Shown: positions 8,697-16,944, numbered from the stretch's first letter. The stretch is DNA of 28,066 nt from CAYQMF01 sp964418595 (GCA_964418595.1 CAYQMF010000088.1:1-28066); one strand, 5' to 3'. Notes: generated from the sequence alone by a model not told the origin. Numbers and translations are program-made.

Positions 8697-9770
8697 TCAC
8701 GCGGTGATGGAGTCGAGCCGCGCGACCAAGGCGGCGCGCAGCTCATCGCGCGCTTCGCGATAGCGGTCGAGGCTGGCGCCGAACGGATCGGCGACGTCGC
8801 GCCCATCGGGGCGCAGGAGCGCGACCTTGGCGGCGGCCTCCGGCGCGAGCGCGAGGATGCGTTCGACATGTCCGGCCGTCATGCAGTAGATGGCGTCGGC
8901 ACGCGCGACCAGGTCCGGGTCGAGGGCCTGGCTCGCGTGCGCCGTGAGATCGATCGCGACCTCCGCGAGCGCCGCCACCGCCTGCTCGCTGGCGGGTTCG
9001 CCGGGGCCAGCGAAGACTCCTGCGCTGGCAAACGCGACGCCGTGCGCGAGCACGTCACCGGCGTCGATCCGGAGGTGGCGGGCAACGACATCGCGGGCCA
9101 ACGCCTCCGCCATGGGTGAGCGGCAGGTGTTCCCGGTACACACGAAGAGCACGTGGCGCGCGGCCGCATCGAGGACCTCGGCGCGGGTGAGGATGCCCTC
9201 GCGCAGCACCTCGAGGGCGGGGCCGGTGGCGCGCACGATCGTCGAGGCGATGCGCAGCGGTGGCGGGCCCGCATCGATCAGGAGGTCGAGGTCGGCGCCG
9301 AACTCGGCAGCGATGGCGTCGGGGTCGACGAGCGGTGGCTGGCCGGTCCGGTTCACGCTGGTGAGGAACAGGCTGGGGCCGCGCGCGGCGATCACGGCGC
9401 GAGTGACCGGGTGTGCGGGAACCCGCAGGCCGACCGGGGTGCCGCCGTGGTCGGGAACGATCAGGGTCAGCGGGCCCGGCCAGTAGCGCGCCGCGAGGCG
9501 CGCCGCGCGCGGCCCGAGTTCCACGCCCAGCGCCGCTGCACCCGCGATGTCGGCCAGGTGGTGGGTGAACTCCTGCGCGCTCGGGCGGCCCTTCACGGCC
9601 AGCACGCGCTGGATCTGCTCGGGCTGGCGCGGATCGGCTGCGAGTCCGTACACCGTCTCCGTGGGCAGGACGACGAGCCCGCCGCGGGCGATGACGCCAG
9701 CGGCGTGCGCCGCAGCCTCGGCCTGCTGCGTGGGATCGGCGTTCCGCACCTCGATGCGCTGCAAGGCCAT
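8697..9770 (-). CDS. Fusion: Sua5/YrdC threonylcarbamoyl-AMP synthase + low-molecular-weight phosphatase
   Basis: 357 aa with two complete domains. Residues 1 to about 200 are Sua5/YrdC/YwlC: GGLVVLPTETVYGLAAD, the basic KGRP motif, RYWPGPLTLIV, VGLRVPAHP, and FLTSVNRTGQPP. This family makes threonylcarbamoyl-AMP for t6A37 tRNA modification. Residues from about 206 to 357 are a low-molecular-weight protein phosphatase: the P-loop VCTGNTCRS has nucleophile Cys211 and Arg217 (CX5R), and the general-acid loop appears as DVADPFGAS. LMW phosphatases of this branch include the protein-arginine phosphatase YwlE. In Bacillus, ywlC and ywlE are close neighbours, so the fusion echoes a known association. 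ATG 9770 gives the canonical YrdC N-terminus; the frame stays open upstream, but that extension would overlap the divergent kinase gene. The gene is convergent with lpxD, 24 bp apart. Confidence 0.92.
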   Translation of the reverse strand: MALQRIEVRNADPTQQAEAAAHAAGVIARGGLVVLPTETVYGLAADPRQPEQIQRVLAVKGRPSAQEFTHHLADIAGAAALGVELGPRAARLAARYWPGPLTLIVPDHGGTPVGLRVPAHPVTRAVIAARGPSLFLTSVNRTGQPPLVDPDAIAAEFGADLDLLIDAGPPPLRIASTIVRATGPALEVLREGILTRAEVLDAAARHVLFVCTGNTCRSPMAEALARDVVARHLRIDAGDVLAHGVAFASAGVFAGPGEPASEQAVAALAEVAIDLTAHASQALDPDLVARADAIYCMTAGHVERILALAPEAAAKVALLRPDGRDVADPFGASLDRYREARDELRAALVARLDSITA

Positions 9771-9784
9771 GTTTGACTCGGGTA

Positions 9785-9809
9785 CCGCGGCGCCTAAGAC
9801 TAGCCGCGG
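9785..9809. promoter_or_regulatory. Inverted repeat between divergent Sua5-fusion and kinase genes
   Basis: CCGCGGC (9785-9791) and GCCGCGG (9803-9809) are perfect complements around an 11-nt AT-richer spacer, in the 63-bp gap between divergent starts 9770 and 9834. A second short dyad (GGCGT/ACGCC, 9812-9816 and 9826-9830) follows. This may be an operator or leader hairpin for the two-component operon; no hexamer promoter is convincing. Confidence 0.3.
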
Positions 9810-9833
9810 GTGGCGTCTCACCCAAACGCCCAC

Positions 9834-10604
9834 ATGAAGCCGGACGAAGCCCAACGCCGCGCGCTGTCCGAACAGATGGCGCGGTTCGGCGACGTGCTGG
9901 CGGGGTTCGCGCACGAAGTACGCAATCCGTTGTCGACCATCGGTCTCAACCTCCAGCTCATCCGCGAGGACTTCGTCGACTCCGAGTCCGCGCGCGACCG
10001 CCGCACGCACAAGCGGCTCGGTGTCGTGGAGGCGGAGGTGCGCCGCCTGCAGGAGATCCTCGAGGAGTTCCTGCGCTACGCGCGCCTGCCCGGCGTGCAG
10101 ACGGTTCCCACCGATCTGAATGCCCTCCTGCGCGCGGTGGTCGAGTTCAGCGTCCCGGAGCTGGAGGAGCGCGGCGTGTCCCTGCGCCTGTACCCGGGTG
10201 CCGATGTCGGCTTGCCTCCCCTCGATCCGAACCAGATGCGTGCCGCGCTCGTGAACCTGCTCCGCAACGCCGCGGAGGCCTGCGGGCCGGGCGCCGAGGT
10301 GATCCTGTCGTCGCGACGCGACGGCAACCGCGTGTTCGTGCACGTGATCGACACCGGCTCGGGCATGACCCCGGAGGTGCTCGGGCGGATCTTCAAGCCG
10401 TACTTCAGCACCAAGAAGGCGGGCACCGGGCTCGGGTTGCCGATGGTGAAGCGCATCGTCGAAGCGCACGGCGGCTTCGTGGAGGCGAGTTCGGAGCCGG
10501 GGCGCGGCACCCAGTTCACGCTGCAGCTTCCGGCGCCGGTGGCCCCGGGGTTGCCCCAGCCGGAGGCCGGAGACAACACCCAGCCGGAGACCGGGCGTGA
10601 GTGA
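9834..10604 (+). CDS. Soluble NtrB/AtoS-like sensor histidine kinase
   Basis: 256 aa from ATG 9834 (264 aa if GTG 9810 is used). Nearly the whole protein is transmitter. The H-box is GFAHEVRNPLSTIG with phosphoacceptor His27, followed by a HisKA dimerisation helix pair with EVRRLQEILEEFLRYARLP, the N-box LVNLLRNAAEAC, G1 DTGSGM, the F-box IFKPYFSTKKAGTG and G2 GLGLPMVKRIVEAHGG. There is no transmembrane segment and no PAS, HAMP or GAF domain, so the input signal must come from another protein or be sensed by the core. The last codons overlap the response-regulator start by 8 nt, making the pair a coupled two-component system. The H-box and F-box type match kinases that pair with NtrC-class regulators. 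The start codon is uncertain; neither option has a Shine-Dalgarno. Confidence 0.92.
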   Translation: MKPDEAQRRALSEQMARFGDVLAGFAHEVRNPLSTIGLNLQLIREDFVDSESARDRRTHKRLGVVEAEVRRLQEILEEFLRYARLPGVQTVPTDLNALLRAVVEFSVPELEERGVSLRLYPGADVGLPPLDPNQMRAALVNLLRNAAEACGPGAEVILSSRRDGNRVFVHVIDTGSGMTPEVLGRIFKPYFSTKKAGTGLGLPMVKRIVEAHGGFVEASSEPGRGTQFTLQLPAPVAPGLPQPEAGDNTQPETGRE

Positions 10605-11949
10605 CCACGCGATCCTGGTCGTCGACGACGACGACAACCTCCGCGACACCCTGGTGCAGGCGCTCGACACCGGCTCGTTGACCGTCGTCTCGGCCGACTC
10701 CGGCAAGGACGCGCTGCGCCGCCTGCAGGAACAGGAGTTCGCGGTGGTGGTCACCGACGTCGTGATGCCGGCGCCGGACGGCTTCGAGGTGCTGCGCGAC
10801 GTGCGCGCGCGCTACCCGCATGCGCGCGTGATCATGCTCACCGGGCAGGGCAGCCGCGACCTTGCGCTGCAGGCCATGCAGCTCGGCGCGAGCTACTACA
10901 TCGAGAAGCCGGTCGACCTGCACGAGCTGCGCACCAAGGTCGCCAAGTGCATCGAGGACCACAACAAGGACGTCGAGTTCGACGCACTGCGCAGCCAGGT
11001 CGACCGCAGCTACGGCTTCGAGGGCATCGTCGGCCAGGACCAGAAGATCGTGCGGATGGTCGACGTGCTGCGCCAGATCGCGCCCACGAACGCCTCGGTG
11101 CTGATCCTCGGCGAGTCGGGCACCGGCAAGGAGCTGGTCGCGCGCGCCGTGCACCGCTACTCGCCGCGCCGGGCACAGCCGTTCGTTGCCTTGAACTGCG
11201 GCGGTCTCTCCGAGGGCACGATCGAGAGCGAGCTGTTCGGGCACGTCCGGGGGGCGTTCACCGGCGCCCTGTCCGACCGCGAGGGCAAGTTCGAATTCGC
11301 CGACAAGGGCACGCTGTTCCTGGACGAGGTCGGCGAGATGCCGATGGCGACGCAGATCAAGCTGCTGCGCGTCCTGGAGGATCGCGAGGTCACGCGCCTG
11401 GGAGCCAACAAGCCCCGCCGGGTCGACGTGCGCCTGATCGCGGCCACCAACGCCGACCTGGTGGGTAAGGCCAAGGAAGGGACGTTCCGGGAGGACCTCT
11501 ACTACCGGCTGAAGGTGGTCACGGTCGAGCTGCCGCCGCTGCGTGAGCGGCGCGGTGACGTGAAGATCCTCGTCCGCCACTTCCTCACCGAGTTCTGCGA
11601 GCGGCACGACAAGGACATCGACGACATCGATCGCGATGCCCTCGTCGCGCTGTCCCAGTACGACTGGCCGGGCAATGTGCGCGAGCTGCGCAACGCCGTC
11701 GAGAGCATGGTCGTCCGGGCCCGCGGCAACATCCTCACGCGGAGCGATCTGCCGCCGGAGATCTGGGTGCCGACGCAGGCGGAGCCCGACAACTGGGGCT
11801 TCCTCGCGGGCAAGACCCAGGAGGAGGTGGAGAAGAACCACATCCGCGTCACGCTCGAGACCGTCGAGGGGAACCGAGTGCGCGCGGCGAAGGCGATGGG
11901 GATCAGCGAGCGGACGCTGTACCGGAAGATCAAGGACTACGGGTTGTAG
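10597..11949 (+). CDS. NtrC-family sigma-54-dependent response regulator
   Basis: 450 aa, GTG start overlapping the kinase stop. Receiver domain 1-120: the acidic pocket VVDDDDN, phosphoacceptor Asp54 in VVVTDVVMP, conserved Thr in MLTGQGS, and Lys in YIEKPVDL. The AAA+ sigma-54 activator domain spans about 145-385: Walker A GESGTGKE (172-179), the GAFTGA loop (219-224) that contacts sigma-54, Walker B GTLFLDEVGEMP, and the arginine-finger region ATNADL...FREDLYYRL. The C-terminal Fis-type helix-turn-helix is RVRAAKAMGISERTLYRKI. All residues needed for phosphorylation-controlled, ATP-driven activation of sigma-54 promoters are present. The target genes are unknown; no convincing -24/-12 promoter was found in the window, so the regulon is probably elsewhere. 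It is convergent with the S41 protease gene, with 50 bp between, where only an imperfect dyad is visible. Confidence 0.96.
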   Translation: MSDHAILVVDDDDNLRDTLVQALDTGSLTVVSADSGKDALRRLQEQEFAVVVTDVVMPAPDGFEVLRDVRARYPHARVIMLTGQGSRDLALQAMQLGASYYIEKPVDLHELRTKVAKCIEDHNKDVEFDALRSQVDRSYGFEGIVGQDQKIVRMVDVLRQIAPTNASVLILGESGTGKELVARAVHRYSPRRAQPFVALNCGGLSEGTIESELFGHVRGAFTGALSDREGKFEFADKGTLFLDEVGEMPMATQIKLLRVLEDREVTRLGANKPRRVDVRLIAATNADLVGKAKEGTFREDLYYRLKVVTVELPPLRERRGDVKILVRHFLTEFCERHDKDIDDIDRDALVALSQYDWPGNVRELRNAVESMVVRARGNILTRSDLPPEIWVPTQAEPDNWGFLAGKTQEEVEKNHIRVTLETVEGNRVRAAKAMGISERTLYRKIKDYGL

Positions 11950-11999
11950 CGGCGGGTCCGGCGAGTCCTGACTTCACCAGCCGCGACCGCCTCCGCGCT

Positions 12000-14312
12000 C
12001 TACTTCTTGCCGGCCGGCGCGACCGCCTCGGCACCGGCGTCGGCGATCTTCAGCACCGGCTTGTACTCCGGCACCTCGCGGATGTCCTTGCCGAGCCTGG
12101 TCATCAGCAGCCGCACCGCCTCCTGAAGCTGCATGTCCTCCTGGAAGTCGGCGAACGCGCGACCGCCGGGATACGCACGTCCACGCAGGTCGGCGACGGC
12201 GTCGCGCACCGAGAAGCGGATCCAGCGACGGATGTCGTCGCGGCCCAGCTTCGTGTCGAGCTTGGCGTAGAACGCGTCGAAGTCCGGGTAGCGCGCGTCA
12301 GTGCCCTGGTCGCCGTCGGCGAGCTGCATGAACAGGTCCTTGTGCGCCTCCATGCGCTCCTTCACGTACGTGCGGAAGACGTCCTTCTGGACCAGCTCGA
12401 ACAGCTCCGCGTTCTTCCACGCCTCCTTGGGCTCGAACTCACGGAACTTCACGACGACGTCAGGGGTGACGCCCCAGTCGGGGTTGATGATCTTGCGCGT
12501 CTCCGGATCGATGTCCTTGTGCGGGCAGCGACCGGACGGCAGGTAGTACTTCGCCACGGTCATCTTCACGTGCGCGCCGACGTCGTACTTGCCGTTGCTG
12601 TTCTTGTCCTCGTACTTCTCCCACTCGTCGAAGCGACGGTTGCCGTTCTCGTCGACGAACGGCTCCGCCGGCGCGGTGTCGAGCGCGAGCAGGCTCTGCA
12701 CGGTGCCCTTGCCGTACGAGCGCTCACCCACGACCTTGGCCCGTTTGAAGTCCTGCAGCGCGCCCGCCACGATCTCGGATGCCGAAGCGGAGAAGCCGTT
12801 GGTCAGGACGACGAGGGGCAGCTCCGGATACGGGGCGCGGCCCCGCGTGCGGTACTCCTCCTGCGGTCCGATCCGGCCCTTGGTGTAGACCACCCGCTCG
12901 TCGCCCGCGACGAACAGCTCGACGATGTCGCGCGCCTCGTTGAGCAGGCCACCGGTGTTGTTGCGGAGGTCGAGGACGAGCCCCTGCGCGCCGTCCTCGA
13001 TGAGCTTGTCGATCGACTTGCGCAGCTCCTTGCTGCTCTGGGCGCCGAACGTGACCAGCTCTGCGTAGCCGATCCCGCCGGGCAGGATCTCCTGGTTGAC
13101 GGAGGGCACGAGGATCTGCTGGCGCACGATGGGGATGTCGCGCGGCTCGTTCCAGCCGGCGCGGAGGACCTTGACGATCACGGTGCTGCCGGGCTTGCCC
13201 TTGAGGCGCGTGATGATCTCGTCGGAAGTGTGGTCGCGGGTCTCCCAGCCGTCGACCTCGAGGATCTTGTCGCCGGTGAGCACGCCGACCTTGTAGGCGG
13301 GGCCGGAGTAGATCGGGCGCACCACCGAGAAGTCGTCGTCGGCGTCGAAGTTCACGAACGCGCCGATCCCGCCGTAGTCGCGGTTGAGGTCGAAGAAGAA
13401 GCGCTGGTACTCGGACGAGGTGAAGTAGTCGGTGTGCCGGTCCAGCGCGTTGAGCATGCCCTTGGCGGCGTTGTCCAGGAGGAAGCTCTCGCTCACCTGG
13501 CTGCCCTGCGGGTGGATCGCCTTCACCTGGTTCATCACTTCCTGCAGCACGACGAAGGCACCGGCGTCGCCGCCGGATCGCTCGAGTACCTGCTGCAGGC
13601 GGCGGTCGAACACGCGCTGGTCACCCTCGCGGTCGAGCATCGCCCGCGCCAGGCGGCCCTCCAGGCTCGGCTCGTCGGCGACCTCCCGCAGCACGCTCCG
13701 CGCCATCTCCATGTCGTTCATCTCCGCCAACGCCAGCGCGCCGGCGACGCGCAGGCCTCGGTCGGCCGATTGGACGAAGGCGCCGAGGGTCGTCTGCGCC
13801 TTGCGGCGATCTTCGGTCGACCCGCGTGCCCACAGCGACTTGGCGGCTGCGACGCGGACCTTGGGATCGACGAGCTCGGAGGTGGCGTTCGACGCCAGGA
13901 GCTCGAGCACCTGCTTCAAGGTGCCGCGCGTGAACACGTCACGCCCGAGCAGGGTCATCCCAGCGGAGCGCATCTCGGCGTCGTCGCTGCCGAGCACCGG
14001 CTGCAGGGTCTCGAGGACATCGTTGCCCAGCGCAGCCCCGTCGGACAGGTCGATGAGGGCGCGGGCCGCAGCCAGCCGGCCCTTCGGCCCCGTGGACTTC
14101 GCCGCGCCGGTGATGGCGCGCGCCAGGGCGTCCTCATCGGCGCCGTCGATCGCGAGCAGGCTCGAACTGGCGCTCCAGACCTGCGCCAGCGTGCCGGCCT
14201 CCGCCAGGGTCAGCGTGGTGGTGACCTTCTTCTCCAGGTCGCTCTGGGCGACCGCAAAGGGGGCGAGCGCGACGAGCGCGGCCAGGGTGAGGAACTTCCG
14301 TGGATGATGCAT
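12000..14312 (-). CDS. Exported S41-family C-terminal processing protease with HEAT-like N-region and PDZ
   Basis: 770 aa. Signal peptide KFLTLAALVALAPFAVA with cleavage predicted after Ala22 (AVA|QSD), placing the enzyme in the periplasm. Residues 30-250 are Ala/Leu-rich helical repeats (HEAT-like; e.g. PKVRVAAAKSLWARGST). The PDZ domain follows from about 305 (YGGIGAFVNF ... PAYKVGVLTGDKILEVDG). The S41 core has GIGYAELVTFG, LVLDLRNNTGGLL, the nucleophile Ser510 in FSASASEI and the general base Lys535 in SYGKGTVQ. The Ser-Lys spacing of 25 is the same as in E. coli Prc. An insert with DENGNRRFDEWEKYEDKNSN looks like an EF-hand/dockerin-like calcium site. Such proteases trim or degrade periplasmic and outer-membrane proteins. 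The start has CCGGAG at 6 nt. It is monocistronic as far as seen, divergent from moaC. Confidence 0.94.
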   Translation of the reverse strand: MHHPRKFLTLAALVALAPFAVAQSDLEKKVTTTLTLAEAGTLAQVWSASSSLLAIDGADEDALARAITGAAKSTGPKGRLAAARALIDLSDGAALGNDVLETLQPVLGSDDAEMRSAGMTLLGRDVFTRGTLKQVLELLASNATSELVDPKVRVAAAKSLWARGSTEDRRKAQTTLGAFVQSADRGLRVAGALALAEMNDMEMARSVLREVADEPSLEGRLARAMLDREGDQRVFDRRLQQVLERSGGDAGAFVVLQEVMNQVKAIHPQGSQVSESFLLDNAAKGMLNALDRHTDYFTSSEYQRFFFDLNRDYGGIGAFVNFDADDDFSVVRPIYSGPAYKVGVLTGDKILEVDGWETRDHTSDEIITRLKGKPGSTVIVKVLRAGWNEPRDIPIVRQQILVPSVNQEILPGGIGYAELVTFGAQSSKELRKSIDKLIEDGAQGLVLDLRNNTGGLLNEARDIVELFVAGDERVVYTKGRIGPQEEYRTRGRAPYPELPLVVLTNGFSASASEIVAGALQDFKRAKVVGERSYGKGTVQSLLALDTAPAEPFVDENGNRRFDEWEKYEDKNSNGKYDVGAHVKMTVAKYYLPSGRCPHKDIDPETRKIINPDWGVTPDVVVKFREFEPKEAWKNAELFELVQKDVFRTYVKERMEAHKDLFMQLADGDQGTDARYPDFDAFYAKLDTKLGRDDIRRWIRFSVRDAVADLRGRAYPGGRAFADFQEDMQLQEAVRLLMTRLGKDIREVPEYKPVLKIADAGAEAVAPAGKK

Positions 14313-14417
14313 GCAGGCTCCGGAGCGTTGCGCGGTCGAGGGGATCGACGTTGCCTAGATCGACCGCTGCCATGGGCTCCCTCCAGGGAAACCCGGTGGA
14401 CAGCGGCGCGGGCGGAT

Positions 14418-14438
14418 TGTAGGACCAGATCGCCTACA
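14418..14438. promoter_or_regulatory. Inverted repeat in the protease / moaC divergent region
   Basis: TGTAGG (14418-14423) and CCTACA (14433-14438) are perfect complements with a 9-nt spacer, inside the 206-bp region (14313-14518) between divergent genes. The same region also has a palindrome-like TCCCTCCAGGGA at 14378-14389 and GATCGAC twice (near 14343 and 14358). These could be operator sites; nothing ties them to a known regulator. Confidence 0.25.
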
Positions 14439-14518
14439 GCCCAGCCGTGTTACGGGCGACGACGGAACCTGCGAGTTGCGAACTCCGCCGTCGGCTCCGC
14501 ACCGGCGAAAGGACCACC

Positions 14519-15040
14519 GTGGCAGGACCATCGTCGTCTGACTCCTCTCCGGCGGGCAAGCGCTCGCTCTCCCACGTCGACGCCGAGGGCCGTGCGCACA
14601 TGGTCGACGTGTCGGGGAAGCCCCCGACCCTGCGCGTGGCAACCGCGCGCTCGCGCATCGAATTGACGCCGGACGTGCGCGCGATGGTGCTCACCGGTGC
14701 GCTGCCCAAGGGCGAGGCGTTGGCCGTCGCGAGGGTCGCGGCGATCCAGGCCGCGAAGGACACGAGCCGGTTGATCCCCCTGTGCCACAGCTTGGCCCTC
14801 GACGGGGTCGAGGTGGGGTTTGCGCCTTGCGGGGACGCGGGGCTCGAGATCACGACGACTGCCCGCTGCCGCGGCGCGACCGGGGTCGAGATGGAGGCGC
14901 TCACCGCGGCGGCGGTGGCGGCGCTGACGGTCTACGACATGACCAAGGCGCTGTGTCGCGGTGCGCGCATCACCTGCGTCGAGCTGACGCACAAGGCCGG
15001 CGGGCGCAGCGGCGAGTGGCGCCGGGAGGAAGGGAAGTGA
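14519..15040 (+). CDS. moaC: Cyclic pyranopterin monophosphate synthase MoaC
   Basis: MoaC converts the MoaA product (3',8-cyclo-GTP) to cyclic pyranopterin monophosphate in molybdenum cofactor synthesis. From GTG 14519 it is 173 aa, close to the family's usual 160. This start is chosen because GAAAGGA lies 5 nt upstream. An earlier in-frame start at 14447 would add 24 residues unlike MoaC. Family marks: SHVDAEGRAHMVDVSGK at the N-terminus, AIQAAKDTSRLIPLCHSLALDG with the active-site Lys, GVEMEALTAAAVAALTVYDM, and the Asp and Lys of VYDMTKA. The stop overlaps the asd start (GTGA). No other moa, moe or mob gene is in the window, so the molybdopterin genes are scattered. The pairing with asd looks like chance operon packing, not a pathway link. 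Confidence 0.95.
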   Translation: MAGPSSSDSSPAGKRSLSHVDAEGRAHMVDVSGKPPTLRVATARSRIELTPDVRAMVLTGALPKGEALAVARVAAIQAAKDTSRLIPLCHSLALDGVEVGFAPCGDAGLEITTTARCRGATGVEMEALTAAAVAALTVYDMTKALCRGARITCVELTHKAGGRSGEWRREEGK

Positions 15041-16044
15041 GCGGCGTCCGCGTCGGCATCGTGGGCGCGACCGGGGCGGTGGGGCACGACCTCCTCGAGG
15101 TCCTCGCCCGGCGGAGCTTCCCCCTGCGCAGCCTGCGCCTGTTCGCGTCCGAGCGGAGCGCCGGCACGCAGGTCGAGTTCGGTGGCGAGCCGATCCGCAT
15201 CGAGACCGCCACTCCCACGAACCTCGCCGATCTCGACGTGTGCTTCTTCTCCGCAGGCGGCAGCGTCTCGCGGGCGCTGGCGCCGGTCGCCGCGGCCAAG
15301 GGCGCTCTCGTCATCGACAACAGCTCCGCGTTCCGCATGGATCCCGACGTGCCGCTGGTCGTGCCGGAGTGCAACCCCGACGCGTTGGCCGTCGTGCCGC
15401 GTGGCATCGTCGCCAACCCGAACTGTTCGACGATCATCCTGTGCGTGGCCCTGGCGCCCCTGCACCGGGCGGTGGGCCTCGAGCGCGTGGTCGTGTCGAC
15501 GTACCAGGCAGCGTCCGGGGCCGGCGCGCGCGCGATGGCGGAGATGTACGACTCCGTGCGCGCGCAGCTCGCCGGGGAGGCCTTCACGCCCAAGGCCCTG
15601 CCGCAGTCGCTGGCGTTCAACCTGTTCCCGCAGGTCGACGTGTTCATGCCCGACGGCTACACGCGCGAGGAGGACAAGCTCCTGCACGAGACCCGCAAGA
15701 TCCTGTCGCTGCCCAAGCTGCCGGTCGAAGCCACCTGCGTGCGGGTGCCGGTCGAGCGTTGCCACAGCGAGTCGGTGGCAGTCCAGACGCGCGACGCGCT
15801 GGCGCCGGCCGCGGCGCGTGAGCTGTTCGCGCAGGCGGCCGGCCTCGAAGTGGTCGACGAGCCGGAGTCCGGGCGTTACCCGATGCCGCGCACGAGCGCA
15901 CGCCGTGACGCCGTGGCGGTGGGCAGGGTGCGGCCGAGTCGCGTGTTCGAGCGCGGCTTGAGCTTCTGGCTGGTGGGGGATCAGTTGCGGAAGGGCGCGG
16001 CGCTGAACGCGGTGCAGATCGCGGAGACGGCGCGCGGCGCGTAG
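15037..16044 (+). CDS. asd: Aspartate-semialdehyde dehydrogenase
   Basis: NADPH-dependent reduction of aspartyl phosphate to aspartate semialdehyde, the branch step toward lysine/diaminopimelate, threonine and methionine. 335 aa, GTG start within the moaC stop. N-terminal Rossmann motif RVGIVGATGAVGHDLLEVL. NSSAFRMDPDVPLVVPECNP is the canonical phosphate/substrate strand. The catalytic Cys130 is in ANPNCSTI, STYQAASGAG is the family's conserved loop, and the catalytic His243 is in CVRVPVERCHSESV. Families usually have GHS here; this one has CHS, a small oddity next to the active site. C-terminal ending FWLVGDQLRKGAALNAVQIAE is standard. An 8-bp hairpin follows the stop by 6 nt, closing the operon. 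Confidence 0.96.
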   Translation: MSGVRVGIVGATGAVGHDLLEVLARRSFPLRSLRLFASERSAGTQVEFGGEPIRIETATPTNLADLDVCFFSAGGSVSRALAPVAAAKGALVIDNSSAFRMDPDVPLVVPECNPDALAVVPRGIVANPNCSTIILCVALAPLHRAVGLERVVVSTYQAASGAGARAMAEMYDSVRAQLAGEAFTPKALPQSLAFNLFPQVDVFMPDGYTREEDKLLHETRKILSLPKLPVEATCVRVPVERCHSESVAVQTRDALAPAAARELFAQAAGLEVVDEPESGRYPMPRTSARRDAVAVGRVRPSRVFERGLSFWLVGDQLRKGAALNAVQIAETARGA

Positions 16045-16050
16045 GCGGTT

Positions 16051-16069
16051 TCGGCAGCGCGGCTGCCGA
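16051..16069. terminator. Bidirectional hairpin terminator between asd and the channel gene
   Basis: TCGGCAGC (16051-16058) pairs perfectly with GCTGCCGA (16062-16069) over a 3-nt GCG loop. It sits exactly between the asd stop (ends 16044) and the convergent channel stop (16070-16072). The T-tracts are weak, but the position and an 8-bp GC-rich stem make it a good shared terminator. Confidence 0.6.
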
Positions 16070-16885
16070 TCAGAGGCTCCGCCCGCACGTGGCGCACGTC
16101 GCGCCGGCTGCGTGTTGCCGCCTCGCGTCCTTGATGCGCCGTTGCTCCTGCAGTTCCTCCACGAACGCGGCGCCGAGCACGCTGGTCGGGAGCGCGAACA
16201 TGCCGATCCCGAGGATCGCGACGAGCCCGGCGAGCAACCGACCGAGTCCGGTCACCGGCACCAGATCGCCGTAGCCGACCGTGGTCAGCGTCACCACCGC
16301 CCACCACATCGCAGTGGGGACGCTGGTGAACGGGGTGTCCGCGACGTCGCGTTCGACCGCGTGCATCAGCGAGGCCGCGAAGAGCATGAGCACGAACACG
16401 ACCAGCGCGATGCTCACGAGTTCGGTCATGCGGTTGCGGAGCACGCGCGCCAGCGCCTGCATCGCGTCGCCGTAGCGCAGGAGCCGGCCGATGCGCAGCA
16501 GGCGCACGAGGCGCAGCACGCGCACGAAGCGCGCATCGAAGCCGGCGACCTGCAGGACGAACGGCAGGATCGCCAAGAGGTCGACGATCACCAGGGGCTG
16601 CCCCGCGTAGCGCAGGCGTCCGAGCAGGGGGTGCGCCCAGCGGGGGTTGGCAGTGCACGCCCACAGGCGGGTGACGTACTCGGCCACGAACAGCCACAAC
16701 GACACCGTCTCGATGCCGTCGAGCAGGCCCGGCATCGCCGCGTAGACCGACGCCTCCGTGCTGGCCACCGCGGCTGCGACGTTGACGACGATCAGGCCGA
16801 GAATGAAGAAGTCGAACGCCCGGCTCAGCGGGCTGCCGGGTGGAGCGACCTCGACGACGTGGTGAACGCGCGCGCGCAAGCCCAT
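16070..16885 (-). CDS. Voltage-gated potassium channel, 6-TM
   Basis: 271 aa with six hydrophobic segments and a pore loop. S1 is near 22-42 (FDFFILGLIVVNVAAAVAS). S2 is VSLWLFVAEYVTRLW. S3 is around PLVIVDLLAILPFVLQV. The S4 voltage sensor at 119-137, RFVRVLRLVRLLRIGRLLR, carries basic residues about every third position. S5, the pore helix (SVPTAMWWAVVTL) and the selectivity filter TTVGYGD (TVGYGD at 202-207) follow, then S6 ILGIGMFALPTSVLGAAF. TVGYGD with this S4 is the KvAP/Kch type of K+-selective inner-membrane channel. After S6 there is only a short basic tail ending CATCGRSL, with one CxxC and no RCK domain. ATG 16885 places S1 correctly. It is convergent with asd and shares its terminator. 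Confidence 0.95.
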   Translation of the reverse strand: MGLRARVHHVVEVAPPGSPLSRAFDFFILGLIVVNVAAAVASTEASVYAAMPGLLDGIETVSLWLFVAEYVTRLWACTANPRWAHPLLGRLRYAGQPLVIVDLLAILPFVLQVAGFDARFVRVLRLVRLLRIGRLLRYGDAMQALARVLRNRMTELVSIALVVFVLMLFAASLMHAVERDVADTPFTSVPTAMWWAVVTLTTVGYGDLVPVTGLGRLLAGLVAILGIGMFALPTSVLGAAFVEELQEQRRIKDARRQHAAGATCATCGRSL

Positions 16886-16921
16886 GCGCGGATCCTAGGC
16901 GAGAGGGCGCTCGCGACCCTC

Positions 16922-16944
16922 CGCCGCGTTGCGGCGGGGGGACA
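16922..16944. repeat. Short hairpin repeat, copy 1
   Basis: A 23-nt unit, CGCCGCGTTGCGGCG followed by GGGGGACA, identical to 17000-17022. CGCCGC/GCGGCG forms a perfect 6-bp stem with a GTT loop. About 14 further upstream nucleotides are also similar (10 of 14). It lies just upstream of the channel gene start (16885, minus). Confidence 0.7.

Noticed and set aside
9771..10754. Upstream extension of the Sua5-phosphatase frame
   Set aside because: It would run antisense through the whole histidine kinase gene; the canonical YrdC N-terminus begins at 9770.
11950..11999. Terminator between the response regulator and the S41 protease
   Set aside because: Only an imperfect dyad (about 9 of 12 positions) with a long loop and no T-tract was seen.
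14447..14518. Longer N-terminus for MoaC
   Set aside because: The added 24 residues do not resemble MoaC, and a Shine-Dalgarno lies just before GTG 14519.
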